Shown in pieces: positions 29,846 to 39,371 of a stretch of 64,000 bases of DNA (its first letter is position 1; every line of letters begins with the position of its first letter). The DNA comes from Pseudomonadota bacterium (GTDB lineage: Bacteria > Pseudomonadota > Alphaproteobacteria > Rhizobiales > Xanthobacteraceae), in assembly GCA_023388935.1 (NCBI GenBank), contig JAEWFG010000012.1, positions 7,728 to 71,727 on the forward strand, written 5' to 3'. The notes under the pieces were generated by a model. It made no database searches. It worked only from the letters and a program-made list of their open reading frames with translations, and was not told the origin of the DNA. The position numbers and the translations under genes are program-made.

Positions 29846-31321
29846 TCAGTCGGTGATGAAGCCGTAGGTGCCGCGGTAGTTCCTGGCCGGTTCGGTCCGG
29901 CCGGGCACGCCGTAGATGCGGTTGATGTTGCCGAGCAGCTCGGCCTGCGGATCGGAGGGCGCGGAGAAGCCGTCATCCGGCCGCGACAGATCCTTTTGTG
30001 CCACTGCGCGAACGATATAGGGCGTCACGATCACGACCAGCTCGGTCGCGTTGTTGACGAAGTCGCGGCTGCGGAACAGCGTGCCGAGGATCGGGAGCTG
30101 CATCATGCCGGGCAGCCCGTTGATCGCCTGCTTGGTCTGGTTTTGGATCAGGCCGGCCATTGCCATCGCGCCGCCGGAGGGAATTTCCAGCGAGGTCTCG
30201 GCCCGGCGCGTGGTTAGCGAGGGAATGGTAACTCCGGTAATGGTGATCGCATTCTGCATCGACACGTCTGATACTTCCGTCATCAGATGCAGGCTGATAC
30301 GGCCTTCGCTCAACACGACCGGCGTGAAATTCAACGAAATGCCGAATTTCTTGTACGTGACCGTTTGAGTACAGACCAAGGGTCCCGCGGGGCCGGGTGC
30401 GCAAGTGGGTGCGCCTCCCGGAACCGGGAATTCGCCGCCGGCGATGAATGTTGCCGATTCTCCGGAGATCGCGGTCAGGTTCGGTTCGGCCAGCGTGCGG
30501 ATCACGCCCGCGGCTTCCATCGCACGCAGGGTGGCCTGCACCGAGGGGGTGGCGCCGAATTTGGCGCTCAGACTGTTGCCGTCCACGAGGTTGTGGCCAA
30601 GCGCAGAGAACGGGTTCGTGTTGGCGAAGTTCACCACCGAGGTGCCGTAATTGAGGTTTGCCGAAAGGTCGATGCCGAGCTGCTTGACGATGTTGCGCTG
30701 GACTTCGGCGACCGTCACCTTCAGCATGACCTGGTCGCGGCCGCGGACCACGATCGAGTTCAGTACCTTGTCGGGGCCACCGGCGAGGCGCGCGGCGAGG
30801 TCGTTGGCCTGCTGGGCTTCGATCGGGTTCGCCGCCGTGCCTGTCAGGACGATGCCGTCGCCGAGTCCGTCGATCTGGATGTCGGAATTGGGCAGGATCT
30901 GCCTCAGCGCGGCCCGCGCGCCGTTGAGGTCGCGCTTGACCGCGATGTCGTAGGCCGCAATCTGCTGGCCGGCGGAATCGAAGAACACGATGTTGGTCTG
31001 GCCGACCGTAGCGCCGATGATGTAGGCGCGCTGCGCCGAGCGGACCACCGCATTGGCGACCTTGGGGTCGGCGACCAGCACGTCCTTGATGTCGCGCGGC
31101 AGGTCGATCACGATGGACTTGCCGACGCCGAGCGAGAGGAAACGCGCGTTCATCTGGCCGTCGGCGGCGACCGGCGCCACGGGGCGGTAGTCGGCGGCGA
31201 TCACGGGGGTGAGCACCGGGTTGAGCGCCAGCGCGAGGGCGGCCGAGAACGACAGGGCGCGAACCGCGGAGGTTCGCATCGTCGCCAAATCTGCCCTGCA
31301 TTTCATATCGACTGTCCTCAT
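29846..31321 (-). CDS. cpaC: Tad outer-membrane secretin CpaC/RcpA
   Basis: Forms the outer-membrane channel through which the pilus emerges. In the 491-residue product a signal peptide ends near residue 43 (V-I-A-A-D). The pilus N-terminal domain follows (about 50-140, with L-S-L-G-V-G-K-S), a BON-like segment (about 140-210), and the secretin domain (about 225-445) with VRTLAEPNLTAISGESATF. Two cysteines in a loop (CAPGPAGPLVC) may form a disulfide. Its start overlaps the cpaB stop (ATGA). Confidence 0.94.
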   Translation of the reverse strand: MRTVDMKCRADLATMRTSAVRALSFSAALALALNPVLTPVIAADYRPVAPVAADGQMNARFLSLGVGKSIVIDLPRDIKDVLVADPKVANAVVRSAQRAYIIGATVGQTNIVFFDSAGQQIAAYDIAVKRDLNGARAALRQILPNSDIQIDGLGDGIVLTGTAANPIEAQQANDLAARLAGGPDKVLNSIVVRGRDQVMLKVTVAEVQRNIVKQLGIDLSANLNYGTSVVNFANTNPFSALGHNLVDGNSLSAKFGATPSVQATLRAMEAAGVIRTLAEPNLTAISGESATFIAGGEFPVPGGAPTCAPGPAGPLVCTQTVTYKKFGISLNFTPVVLSEGRISLHLMTEVSDVSMQNAITITGVTIPSLTTRRAETSLEIPSGGAMAMAGLIQNQTKQAINGLPGMMQLPILGTLFRSRDFVNNATELVVIVTPYIVRAVAQKDLSRPDDGFSAPSDPQAELLGNINRIYGVPGRTEPARNYRGTYGFITD

Positions 31322-32115
31322 CGTGCTTTCGCCGTCTGGGTCGGAATGCCGTAGCGAATGATCGAAACGCCCTCGCGCTTCTGCGCGGACTCGTCGAGCG
31401 TGATCTCGCTCATCTTGACGTCGACGATGCTGCGCAGCGCCAGCGACAACGTGCCGCTCTGGCGGGCAGCGGAAAGCGTCGCAGTCTGCGCAGGATTGAG
31501 CTCGAGGGTGACGGTCTTGCCGATCACCGCGTTCTGGCCGTCCTTCTCCTTCGGCGCCTGGTCGATCGCCAGCACGCGAACATTGGCCAGGATGATCTCG
31601 GACGAGACGATGTCCGGGGCGCCGTTGTTCTGGTCCGGGTTCTTGAGACGGCGAGTCAGAAGGACGTCGACGCGATCGTTGGGCAGGATGAATCCGCCTG
31701 CGCCGGTCTCCGGCGAGATCTCGGTCGAGATCGCGCGCATGCCGGTAGGCAGGATTGCCGCCATGAAGCCGGAGCCCTCGGCCTTGACCAGCTTCTGATC
31801 GCGGATCGGCTCACCCTGAATGAAAGGAGCGCGCGCGATCGAACCGGTGACCTGGGTCGCGCCCTCGGGACGCTCGTTGCGGCGGATGAAGGTGGTGCTT
31901 GCGGTCGCGGACGGCCAGCTCTGCCATTGCACATCTTCCGGCTTGACGGTCTGGCCGAGGCCGATGTCGTTCTTGGCGACCAGTACGTCGACGGTGGGAA
32001 GCTGCGCGACCGGAGCCGGGGCCGGCGCAGAATGGTCCGAGCCGCTCGCGAGGTACGCGGCGACGCCGCCGGCGCAGATGGCGACCGTCAGGACGACAAT
32101 GCGTGCCCTATTCAT
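31318..32115 (-). CDS. cpaB: Tad pilus assembly protein CpaB/RcpC
   Basis: Periplasmic SAF-domain protein thought to link the secretin with the cell wall. The 265-residue product has an N-terminal signal anchor (about 5-25), a SAF domain (about 47-115) and a C-terminal RcpC domain with GGFILPNDRVDVLLTRR. The ATG at 32115 has a GGAAAG upstream and starts right at the signal; a longer frame to 32163 adds a basic stretch and is unlikely. First gene of the cpaBCDEF-tadBC unit. Confidence 0.92.
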   Translation of the reverse strand: MNRARIVVLTVAICAGGVAAYLASGSDHSAPAPAPVAQLPTVDVLVAKNDIGLGQTVKPEDVQWQSWPSATASTTFIRRNERPEGATQVTGSIARAPFIQGEPIRDQKLVKAEGSGFMAAILPTGMRAISTEISPETGAGGFILPNDRVDVLLTRRLKNPDQNNGAPDIVSSEIILANVRVLAIDQAPKEKDGQNAVIGKTVTLELNPAQTATLSAARQSGTLSLALRSIVDVKMSEITLDESAQKREGVSIIRYGIPTQTAKAR

Positions 32116-32191
32116 ACGCTTCACTTTCCAACAAAAACGCCGCGACGCTGCCGCCGCCGTCATCGGCAGTTGACCAGCTATTCGTCAAAGC

Positions 32192-32199
32192 ATGGTTAA
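32192..32199 (-). promoter_or_regulatory. candidate CtrA half-site upstream of cpaB
   Basis: TTAACCAT on the minus strand, identical to the CtrA half-consensus, 77 bases before the cpaB start, in the gap between cpaA and cpaB. Single short match, so tentative. Confidence 0.35.
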
Positions 32200-32244
32200 T
32201 GAGGCGTATCTAAATCGCCTTAACGTCGGGTTGACCCGAAGTGT

Positions 32245-32769
32245 TCAGCGCAGCGTGAAGTGAGCGAGGTCGATCGCCTTCACCCACTCGGTCTCCGGGT
32301 AGACCATCAGTGCGCTCAGTGCGAGCGCGATGCCGTAGGGAATGCCGCTCTCCTTGGCGTGCAGCCGTGCGAGCCAGGGCTGGCCCGCCAGCCCGTAGGG
32401 CAGCGGCCATTGCCGGAACTGGAGCAGGAGCAGCGTCAACGCCCCGCCGAACAGCGAGGCGTAGAGCAGGAAGTTCATCAGTTGTGCGAAACCGAACCAG
32501 AGCGCGACGGAAGCCGTGACCTTGGCGTCGCCGCCGCCGACCCAGCCCATCGCAAAGCAGGCGAAGGCCACGACCAGCAGAAGCGCGCCGGCGCCGAGAT
32601 GAGTCAGCATCTCGTAGGGGGCCATGCCACCGGCGAGCGCGAGCACGAAGAAGCCCGCGACCAGCGCCATCGACACGCGGTTCGAGATGGTCATCGTGAA
32701 GAGATCGCTCGCGGCCGCGAACGCCATCAGGGCCGGGAAGAGCAGAAGGCGCGCAAGGTCGAGGATCAT
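32245..32769 (-). CDS. cpaA: prepilin peptidase CpaA
   Basis: Type IV prepilin aspartyl peptidase that cleaves the Flp pilin and the TadE-like pseudopilins. A compact 174-residue multi-pass membrane protein with the two catalytic aspartates at Asp22 (A-S-D-L-F-T) and Asp81 (G-G-G-D-A-K). No N-terminal methylase domain, as usual for Tad systems. It lies between the pilin gene and cpaB. Confidence 0.94.
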   Translation of the reverse strand: MILDLARLLLFPALMAFAAASDLFTMTISNRVSMALVAGFFVLALAGGMAPYEMLTHLGAGALLLVVAFACFAMGWVGGGDAKVTASVALWFGFAQLMNFLLYASLFGGALTLLLLQFRQWPLPYGLAGQPWLARLHAKESGIPYGIALALSALMVYPETEWVKAIDLAHFTLR

Positions 32770-32891
32770 GGGCTGCGTCTCGAGGCCTGGTTTATCGCGG
32801 GATCTGGCGTCGCCGCATGCTAGCCGGCAGTGCTAAACAAACCGACAACGGCGGCAGCGGCCTTGCGAGGTGGAAATCGCCGCGGACACGC

Positions 32892-33038
32892 TCACCACAG
32901 GCTGGCAATGCGCGCGGCGAGCGCGACCGTTGCAAGCAGCAGTGCAAGGCAGACCCAGTAGGCCGGCGATTGGGCCTGGGCCTGCTCCGCCTCGCTCGCC
33001 GCAATCGCGGCATTGGTTCTGTACTTGCGCAACGCCAC
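32892..33038 (-). CDS. possible 48-residue single-pass membrane protein
   Basis: An open frame from GTG (33038) to TGA, reading MALRKYRTNAAIAASEAE... with one hydrophobic helix (about 28-45) ending I-A-S-L-W. The sequence looks protein-like: charged N-terminus, short linker Q-A-Q-A-Q-S, clean helix. GGCGAG upstream is a modest ribosome-binding site. It lies between the pilin terminator and cpaA, on the pilus strand. Not a family I recognise. Confidence 0.4.
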   Translation of the reverse strand: MALRKYRTNAAIAASEAEQAQAQSPAYWVCLALLLATVALAARIASLW

Positions 33039-33054
33039 TGGAACTCGCCGTGCC

Positions 33055-33087
33055 AAAAAACAAAGGCCCCGGAGGTCCGGGGCTTTT
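33055..33087 (-). terminator. intrinsic terminator of the Flp pilin gene
   Basis: On the minus strand, an 8-bp stem GCCCCGGA/TCCGGGGC with a tight loop is followed by CTTTG and six T residues, just after the pilin stop. It lets the pilin be made in excess over the assembly genes. Confidence 0.85.
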
Positions 33088-33105
33088 GCCGTCGTTGTCG
33101 GTCGC

Positions 33106-33270
33106 TTACTTCAGCGAGGTGCTGATCGAGCCGAACTTGGTGTTCAGCGTGCTGCCGAGACTGTTGACGACGGTGATGATGGCCAGCGCGATGCCGGCGG
33201 CGATCAGGCCGTATTCGATGGCGGTGGCGCCGGATTCGTCGTTCGCGAAACGGGCAATCAGGTTCTTCAT
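33106..33270 (-). CDS. Flp/Fap-type pilin
   Basis: Major Tad pilus subunit, 54 residues. The prepilin motif is clear: cleavage after Gly14 (E-S-G | A-T-A-I-E-Y) with Glu at mature position 5 followed by Tyr, then a hydrophobic helix and a short polar tail. Normal size for the family. Own promoter and terminator; the assembly genes follow downstream on the same strand. Confidence 0.93.
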   Translation of the reverse strand: MKNLIARFANDESGATAIEYGLIAAGIALAIITVVNSLGSTLNTKFGSISTSLK

Positions 33271-33542
33271 GAACAAAACTCCATCTGGGGTGAGATCGCC
33301 TCGTTCGGCGCTGGCATTGACGCGATGACCATGAGAGCCGAGCTCTTTCGGTCGAGTTAATTCGATCGTGCAAACCCGCTTCCTGCGAGATGCTTTTGGC
33401 CAGAGTGAATTTCGTCTTAAGGCGGCAATTGCAATTCGCCTCGGTTCCGAATGTGCCGCAAGCGCGCCGCCAGCTTCATCCTCCCTTAAATTTCGCGGAG
33501 TAGGCGTAGGCGGGACCAGCAATTCGGAAGAGAGAGGTGAGG

Positions 33543-34370
33543 ATGTCGAGCCTGCCCATGCAAGTCGCCCTGATGCTCGGAGAGACCATTACCAAGGTGG
33601 TCCCCGTCACCTTCTTGCTCGCGCTGGTCTTCACTGTGCTCGAGCATTTCTGGGCGTGTAATCCCGGCGCGCCGTGGTGGCGCAAGCGGGAGATCGTCAC
33701 CGACATCTGCTACTGGTTCTTCGTTCCGGTGTTCGCCCGCACCATGCGGATCGGCCTCTTGATCGTCGGCGCCGGCCTCGTCTTCAACATCCACGATGCC
33801 GACGATCTCATCGCCTTCTACGACAATGGCCACGGCCCGCTGGCGCAGTTGCCGCTCTGGGTCCAGGCTGTGCTGTTCCTGGTCCTGAGCGACTTCATGC
33901 TTTACTGGCTGCACCGGTTGTTCCACGGCGGCGAGTTCTGGAAGTACCATGCGATCCATCACTCCTCGGAGGAGCTGAGCTGGATTTCGGCGGCCCGCTT
34001 CCATCCCGTCAATCTCGTGCTCGGCACGATCGGGGTCGACGTCGTATTGCTGATGGCCGGCATTTCCCCGAACGTCATGGTCTGGGTCGCCCCGTTCACG
34101 ACATTCCATTCGGCCTTCGTGCACGCCAACCTGAACTGGAGCTTCGGACCGTTCAGATATTTGCTGGCGACGCCGGTGTTCCACCGCTGGCACCACACCC
34201 CGCTCGAAGAGGGCGGCGACACCAATTTTGCCGGGACGTTCCCGATCTGGGACGTGTTGTTCGGCACCTTCCGCATGCCGGAGGGGAAGCTCCCGCTCGA
34301 TTACGGCAAGGACGAAGCGACCATGCCGAAGGAGATCGCGGGCCAGCTCGCCTATCCATTCCGCCGCTAG
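33543..34370 (+). CDS. sterol desaturase / fatty acid hydroxylase family protein
   Basis: A 275-residue membrane di-iron oxygenase of the ERG3/fatty-acid-hydroxylase superfamily. It has about four membrane helices and the three histidine boxes: H-R-L-F-H, H-A-I-H-H and H-R-W-H-H. The ATG at 33543 is preceded by AGAGGTGAGG. The substrate is not visible from sequence; hopanoid, carotenoid or lipid hydroxylation are the family options. It interrupts the pilus region, between the pilin gene and a second group of pilus genes, and reads divergently from the pilin. Confidence 0.87.
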   Translation: MSSLPMQVALMLGETITKVVPVTFLLALVFTVLEHFWACNPGAPWWRKREIVTDICYWFFVPVFARTMRIGLLIVGAGLVFNIHDADDLIAFYDNGHGPLAQLPLWVQAVLFLVLSDFMLYWLHRLFHGGEFWKYHAIHHSSEELSWISAARFHPVNLVLGTIGVDVVLLMAGISPNVMVWVAPFTTFHSAFVHANLNWSFGPFRYLLATPVFHRWHHTPLEEGGDTNFAGTFPIWDVLFGTFRMPEGKLPLDYGKDEATMPKEIAGQLAYPFRR

Positions 34371-34523
34371 GACGGGAATGGGGCCGCAAAACGCCAGTCC
34401 GTTCAAACAATAGTTGGCGAATTTGCGGAACGTTCATGAATTGCGGGCAGGTTAGTCGGGTCGGGCACCGGCTCCGCATTGAGTATAGCTTCTGCCGGTT
34501 TGTGACGTCCCGGGAGTAAGAGT

Positions 34524-35021
34524 ATGCGTAAAGAGTTGCTGCGCCATCACGCGCGCGTCTGTCTTCTGGTTGCGGCTGCGGTGCTGGCATCGCCGGCTGC
34601 CGGCCTTGCCGAGCCCACCGCCGACACCATCGCCGTCAATGTCGACCAGGCTAGGCTGGTACGGCTGCCGGGCAAGGTGGCGACCATCGTGGTCGGCAAT
34701 CCCCTGATCGCCGACGTCACGCTCCAGCCCGGCGGCATGATCGTCGTCACCGGGAAGGGCTACGGCGCCACCAATTTCATCGCGCTCGACCGGGGCGGCG
34801 AGATCCTGGTCGACCGCCAGATCCAGGTTGAAGGTCCGAGCGACCGGCTCGTCACCGTCTATCGCGGGATCGAGCGCGAATCCTACAGCTGCATGCCGGT
34901 TTGCCAGCGTCGCGTGACGCTCGGCGACAGCGACAACTACTTCAACAACACGATGAACCAGGCCGGTACGCTGAGCAGCAGTGCCAGCGGCAACGCCAGC
35001 GCGGGCGCCAAAACCAACTAG
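34524..35021 (+). CDS. stand-alone pilus-assembly N-terminal-domain protein (CpaC-N-like)
   Basis: A 165-residue secreted protein with a signal peptide (about 1-29). It matches the first domain of CpaC-type secretins: VNVDQARLVRLPGKVATIVV and a V-T-G-K-G-Y-G-A-T-N-F segment. No secretin channel domain follows. Three cysteines after residue 115 (one at S-C-M-P-V-C) and a Ser/Ala/Gly-rich tail are distinctive. It precedes two TadE-like genes and probably helps the Tad secretin or its minor pilins. Confidence 0.82.
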   Translation: MRKELLRHHARVCLLVAAAVLASPAAGLAEPTADTIAVNVDQARLVRLPGKVATIVVGNPLIADVTLQPGGMIVVTGKGYGATNFIALDRGGEILVDRQIQVEGPSDRLVTVYRGIERESYSCMPVCQRRVTLGDSDNYFNNTMNQAGTLSSSASGNASAGAKTN

Positions 35022-35242
35022 CAAGACCGATTGGCGGGTTTGCCCGGGCAGGATCGCGCGGTCCGCCCGGACACGCGCTCGTGCGTGGACGAGTTCTCCT
35101 CTTCGCGCGCCTCGGGTCGTTCGTGGTTTACACACCCTTAACGGAGCGGTCCGCTGGGTGGGGATTGCCTGAAACACTTAAACAATCAGTTTCCACTATT
35201 GAACGGGGCAGATGATCGCCGTTGCCAAGGGAATTTGACCCG

Positions 35243-35821
35243 ATGCCATCGCCTGCACCTACGAGGTTCACGCTCCGGACCGCGCTGCGCCGGTTTCGCG
35301 GCAACCGCCGCGGCTCCGCAGCCGTCGAGTTCGCGCTGGTCGCACCGATCTTCTTCGCGCTGCTGTTCGCCATCATCGAGACGGCGATCGTGTTCTTTGC
35401 AGGCCAGGTGCTCGAGACCATCACGCAGAATTCCGCGCGCGTGGTGCTGACCGGGCAGGCGCAATCCGGATCGGTGACGTCCTGCGCGGTGTCCGGGGTG
35501 AGCACGCCCTGCACGCAAACGACGTTCAAGAATTACGTCTGTAGCCAAATCCCGGCGCTGTTCGATTGCAGCAAGCTCTATGTCGACGTCACGAGCTTCT
35601 CGTCCTTCTCCGCGGTGACGCTGCCGACCCACATCGATCCCTCCGGAAACTTCGACGCGACCATGAACTATAGCCCGGGCAACGCAGGCGACATCGTGGT
35701 GGTGCGGCTGTTCTACCAGTGGCCGCTGTTCGTCACCGGGCTCGGCTACAACATCTCCAATCTCGCGGGCAACAAGCGGCTGCTGGTGGCCACGGCCGCG
35801 TTCAAGAACGAGCCTTACTAG
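35243..35821 (+). CDS. TadE-like minor pilin / pseudopilin (first)
   Basis: The 192-residue product has the TadE signature: R-R-G-S-A-A-V-E-F-A-L-V-A-P-I-F near residues 23-38, a prepilin-like site followed by a single hydrophobic helix. The C-terminal periplasmic part has four cysteines. The ATG at 35243 with AAGGGA about ten bases upstream is preferred over a TTG at 35222. It would be processed by CpaA and placed at the pilus base or tip. Confidence 0.85.
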   Translation: MPSPAPTRFTLRTALRRFRGNRRGSAAVEFALVAPIFFALLFAIIETAIVFFAGQVLETITQNSARVVLTGQAQSGSVTSCAVSGVSTPCTQTTFKNYVCSQIPALFDCSKLYVDVTSFSSFSAVTLPTHIDPSGNFDATMNYSPGNAGDIVVVRLFYQWPLFVTGLGYNISNLAGNKRLLVATAAFKNEPY

Positions 35822-35826
35822 GGCCA

Positions 35827-36423
35827 ATGGATCGGGGCGAAAGGATGCAGGCGATCGTAAAGATCTGGCGGAGGGGCCGCTGTGCTGCAGGCGAATTCGT
35901 CGCCGACAGCAGGGCGCTCGCTGCAACCGAATTCGCGGTGATCGTGCCGCTGATGCTGGTGTTGTTCTTCGGCACGGTCGAGTTCTCGTCGGCGGTGGCG
36001 GTCAATCGCAAGGTGACGCTGATGGCGCGGACGCTGTCGGACATCACCTCGCAGTCGACGTCGGTCGGCGATGCCGACATGACCAATTTCTTCGCGGCCT
36101 CGACCGGCATCATGACGCCGTACGCCACCACGCCGGTGGCGGCGACGATCACCGAACTCTATGTCGATCCCTCGACCAAGCAGGCGCATGTGCAGTGGAG
36201 CAAGGGGTCCGCGCCGCGGACGCAGAAGACTGCGGTCGCGATTCCTCCGACGCTTGCGGTCGGCGACACATATCTGATCTTCAGCGAGGTCAGCTACTCC
36301 TACACGCCTTCGGTCGGCTATGTGCTCAAGAACTCGATCACGCTGAGCGATGTCGCCTACACGCGCCCGCGCCAATCCACCTGCGTCTATTACAGTCCGG
36401 CTACGGCCTGCACGACATATTGA
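35827..36423 (+). CDS. TadE-like minor pilin / pseudopilin (second)
   Basis: The 198-residue product has the motif R-A-L-A-A-T-E-F-A-V-I-V-P-L-M-L followed by a hydrophobic helix, the same layout as the previous protein with a different periplasmic part (VNRKVTLMARTLSDITSQ, then beta-rich). The start is either 35827 or the ATG at 35845. It follows the first TadE gene by five bases and ends at a strong terminator. It may correspond to the TadF/TadG position, but it lacks the von Willebrand domain of TadG. Confidence 0.83.
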   Translation: MDRGERMQAIVKIWRRGRCAAGEFVADSRALAATEFAVIVPLMLVLFFGTVEFSSAVAVNRKVTLMARTLSDITSQSTSVGDADMTNFFAASTGIMTPYATTPVAATITELYVDPSTKQAHVQWSKGSAPRTQKTAVAIPPTLAVGDTYLIFSEVSYSYTPSVGYVLKNSITLSDVAYTRPRQSTCVYYSPATACTTY

Positions 36424-36446
36424 ATGTATCCGCGCCGCCGGACACG

Positions 36447-36480
36447 AAAAAAGGCCGTGCGTCGCGCACGGCCTTTTCCT
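36447..36480. terminator. bidirectional intrinsic terminator
   Basis: A perfect 11-bp stem (AAGGCCGTGCG with its complement) around a TCG loop. An A run stands before and T-rich sequence after, so it can end both the plus-strand TadE unit and the minus-strand cold-shock gene. Confidence 0.85.
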
Positions 36481-36520
36481 TTGGTTTGTACGTCTGGTCG
36501 GGCCCCAAGGCCCGGGCAGC

Positions 36521-36733
36521 TCAGCCTGCGGAGCGGAGATTGTCCGCCGCCGACTTGCCGGAGCGGCGATCGGCCACGATCTCGTAGGACAGCTTCTGGC
36601 CCTCGCGCAGCGTGCCGAGGCCGGCGCGTTCAACGGCGCTGATGTGAACGAAGACGTCTTGGCCGCCATCGTCGGGCTGGATGAAGCCAAAACCCTTGGT
36701 CGCGTTAAACCACTTCACGGTTCCCATGCTCAT
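36521..36733 (-). CDS. cold-shock domain protein
   Basis: A 70-residue single cold-shock-domain RNA chaperone. RNP1 (K-G-F-G-F-I) and RNP2 (V-F-V-H-I) are intact, and the N-terminus MSMGTVKWFN is that of CspA-family proteins. A 266-base gap to infA upstream probably holds its promoter and a long leader, as is usual for cold-shock mRNAs. Confidence 0.95.
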   Translation of the reverse strand: MSMGTVKWFNATKGFGFIQPDDGGQDVFVHISAVERAGLGTLREGQKLSYEIVADRRSGKSAADNLRSAG

Positions 36734-36999
36734 GGGGGTAGTCCCTTCTCAGATAACACAATGTAAGAGCCTACTTGCGCAGGCAGGTTAGATCGAATTT
36801 TTGGAAGGGTCGTCAGCGTGTCTGAACCGGCTGTACCGGTGGATGCTAATGTCGTCCGGCCGAAAATCGATTAAATCAATTTATTGGAAATGGGGCTTCA
36901 AAACAATCCTGACGTGCACGATTTTTTGATCCGCCGTGTTGCCCATGGCGGATCAGCTGCAGGTCAGATTTGGTTCCGCGGTCGCGTGCTTGAAGCGGA

Positions 37000-37287
37000 T
37001 CAGCGGCGGCGGAACTGGCCACCGCGCTGTCCAGGACGCGGAGGTCCACCCGCCGTGCTGGGACGTTCGTCCTTGTGACGGAAAATCAGCCGGCCCTTTT
37101 CCAGGTCATAGGGCGACATCTCCACCGTCACGCGGTCGCCCGCCAGGGTCTTGATGCGGTTCTTCTTCATCTTGCCGGCGGTATAGGCAACGATCTCGTG
37201 TCCGGCGTCGAGCTGCACGCGGTAGCGCGCGTCTGGGAGGATTTCCGTGACCAGTCCTTCGAACTGGATCAGCTCTTCCTTAGCCAT
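37000..37287 (-). CDS. infA: translation initiation factor IF-1 with basic C-terminal tail
   Basis: Binds the ribosomal A site during initiation. The first 72 or so residues are the full S1-like IF-1 fold (MAKEELIQFEGLVTEILPDA at the start, R-D-V-like core, M-S-P-Y-D-L-E-K-G-R). The product has 95 residues against about 72 in E. coli, with an Arg/Gly/Pro-rich tail ending G-G-Q-F-R-R-R. It lies 23 bases downstream of the DEAD-box helicase gene on the same strand, so the two are probably one transcript. Confidence 0.93.
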   Translation of the reverse strand: MAKEELIQFEGLVTEILPDARYRVQLDAGHEIVAYTAGKMKKNRIKTLAGDRVTVEMSPYDLEKGRLIFRHKDERPSTAGGPPRPGQRGGQFRRR

Positions 37288-37310
37288 GAATGTCTCCAGG
37301 TCGTGGACGG

Positions 37311-38867
<1,557 letters not shown>

Positions 38868-39280
38868 GTCAAAAGCGGGCACCCGTCGCAGTCAGCGGGG
38901 CGCGCTGAAAAGGGTGTCGAGAGGACACCTGCGTGTTTGGGGTGTCAGATGGCTTGGTGTGAGGGGGCAAGCCAGAGGCCCGAACGGGCTTAAGAACACG
39001 CGGCTCGCAACGACCCCTTGATTCGCAAGAGGTCTCGCTCAGTCATATGGAACATTGAGGGGGCGCTTTCAAGGCACGCTCGCCTCAAAAGGCAAATTGC
39101 GGTGCGGAAATAGTAGTGCCGGAAATTTAGACAGAGGCGCAATCTTGCTCAGAAAATGAACTGCATGCCTCATTGGCATACATTTTATTCGCCCAAGTTT
39201 TGAGCAGCCTGACCGCGGCGAAATTCAAATCGCAGAGAAATTATCTCATCCAACCAATGAGTTGGCGGGCGCTTAGCCCA
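38868..39280. other. intergenic region between the helicase gene and the urtA promoter
   Basis: About 400 bases without a credible gene. The left part should hold the helicase promoter and leader; 38,990-39,060 has no strong structure that I can see. The right part, from about 39110, is AT-richer and contains the inverted repeat described separately, upstream of the sigma-54 promoter. Confidence 0.5.
39165..39179. promoter_or_regulatory. inverted repeat, candidate NtrC enhancer site
   Basis: ATGCC-N5-GGCAT is a perfect inverted repeat with the same 5+5+5 geometry as NtrC sites (GCACC-N5-GGTGC), about 100 bases upstream of the sigma-54 promoter, a normal enhancer distance. The bases differ from the enteric NtrC consensus, so the assignment rests on geometry and position. 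Confidence 0.4.
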
Positions 39281-39296
39281 TGGCATGGTTCTTGCG
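39281..39296 (+). promoter_or_regulatory. sigma-54 (RpoN) promoter of the urea transport operon
   Basis: TGGCATG-N4-TTGCG matches the RpoN consensus TGGCACG-N4-TTGCW at nearly every position, with the obligatory GG (39282-39283) and GC (39294-39295) exactly ten bases apart. It lies 76 bases before the urtA ATG, on the coding strand. Confidence 0.82.
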
Positions 39297-39371
39297 ATTC
39301 CGTTGGTCGCAGGCGGCCGTGGGGCCGTTTCGCAGCGTTTTTCACGTCTGCGTCAGGGAGATAATAAACTC

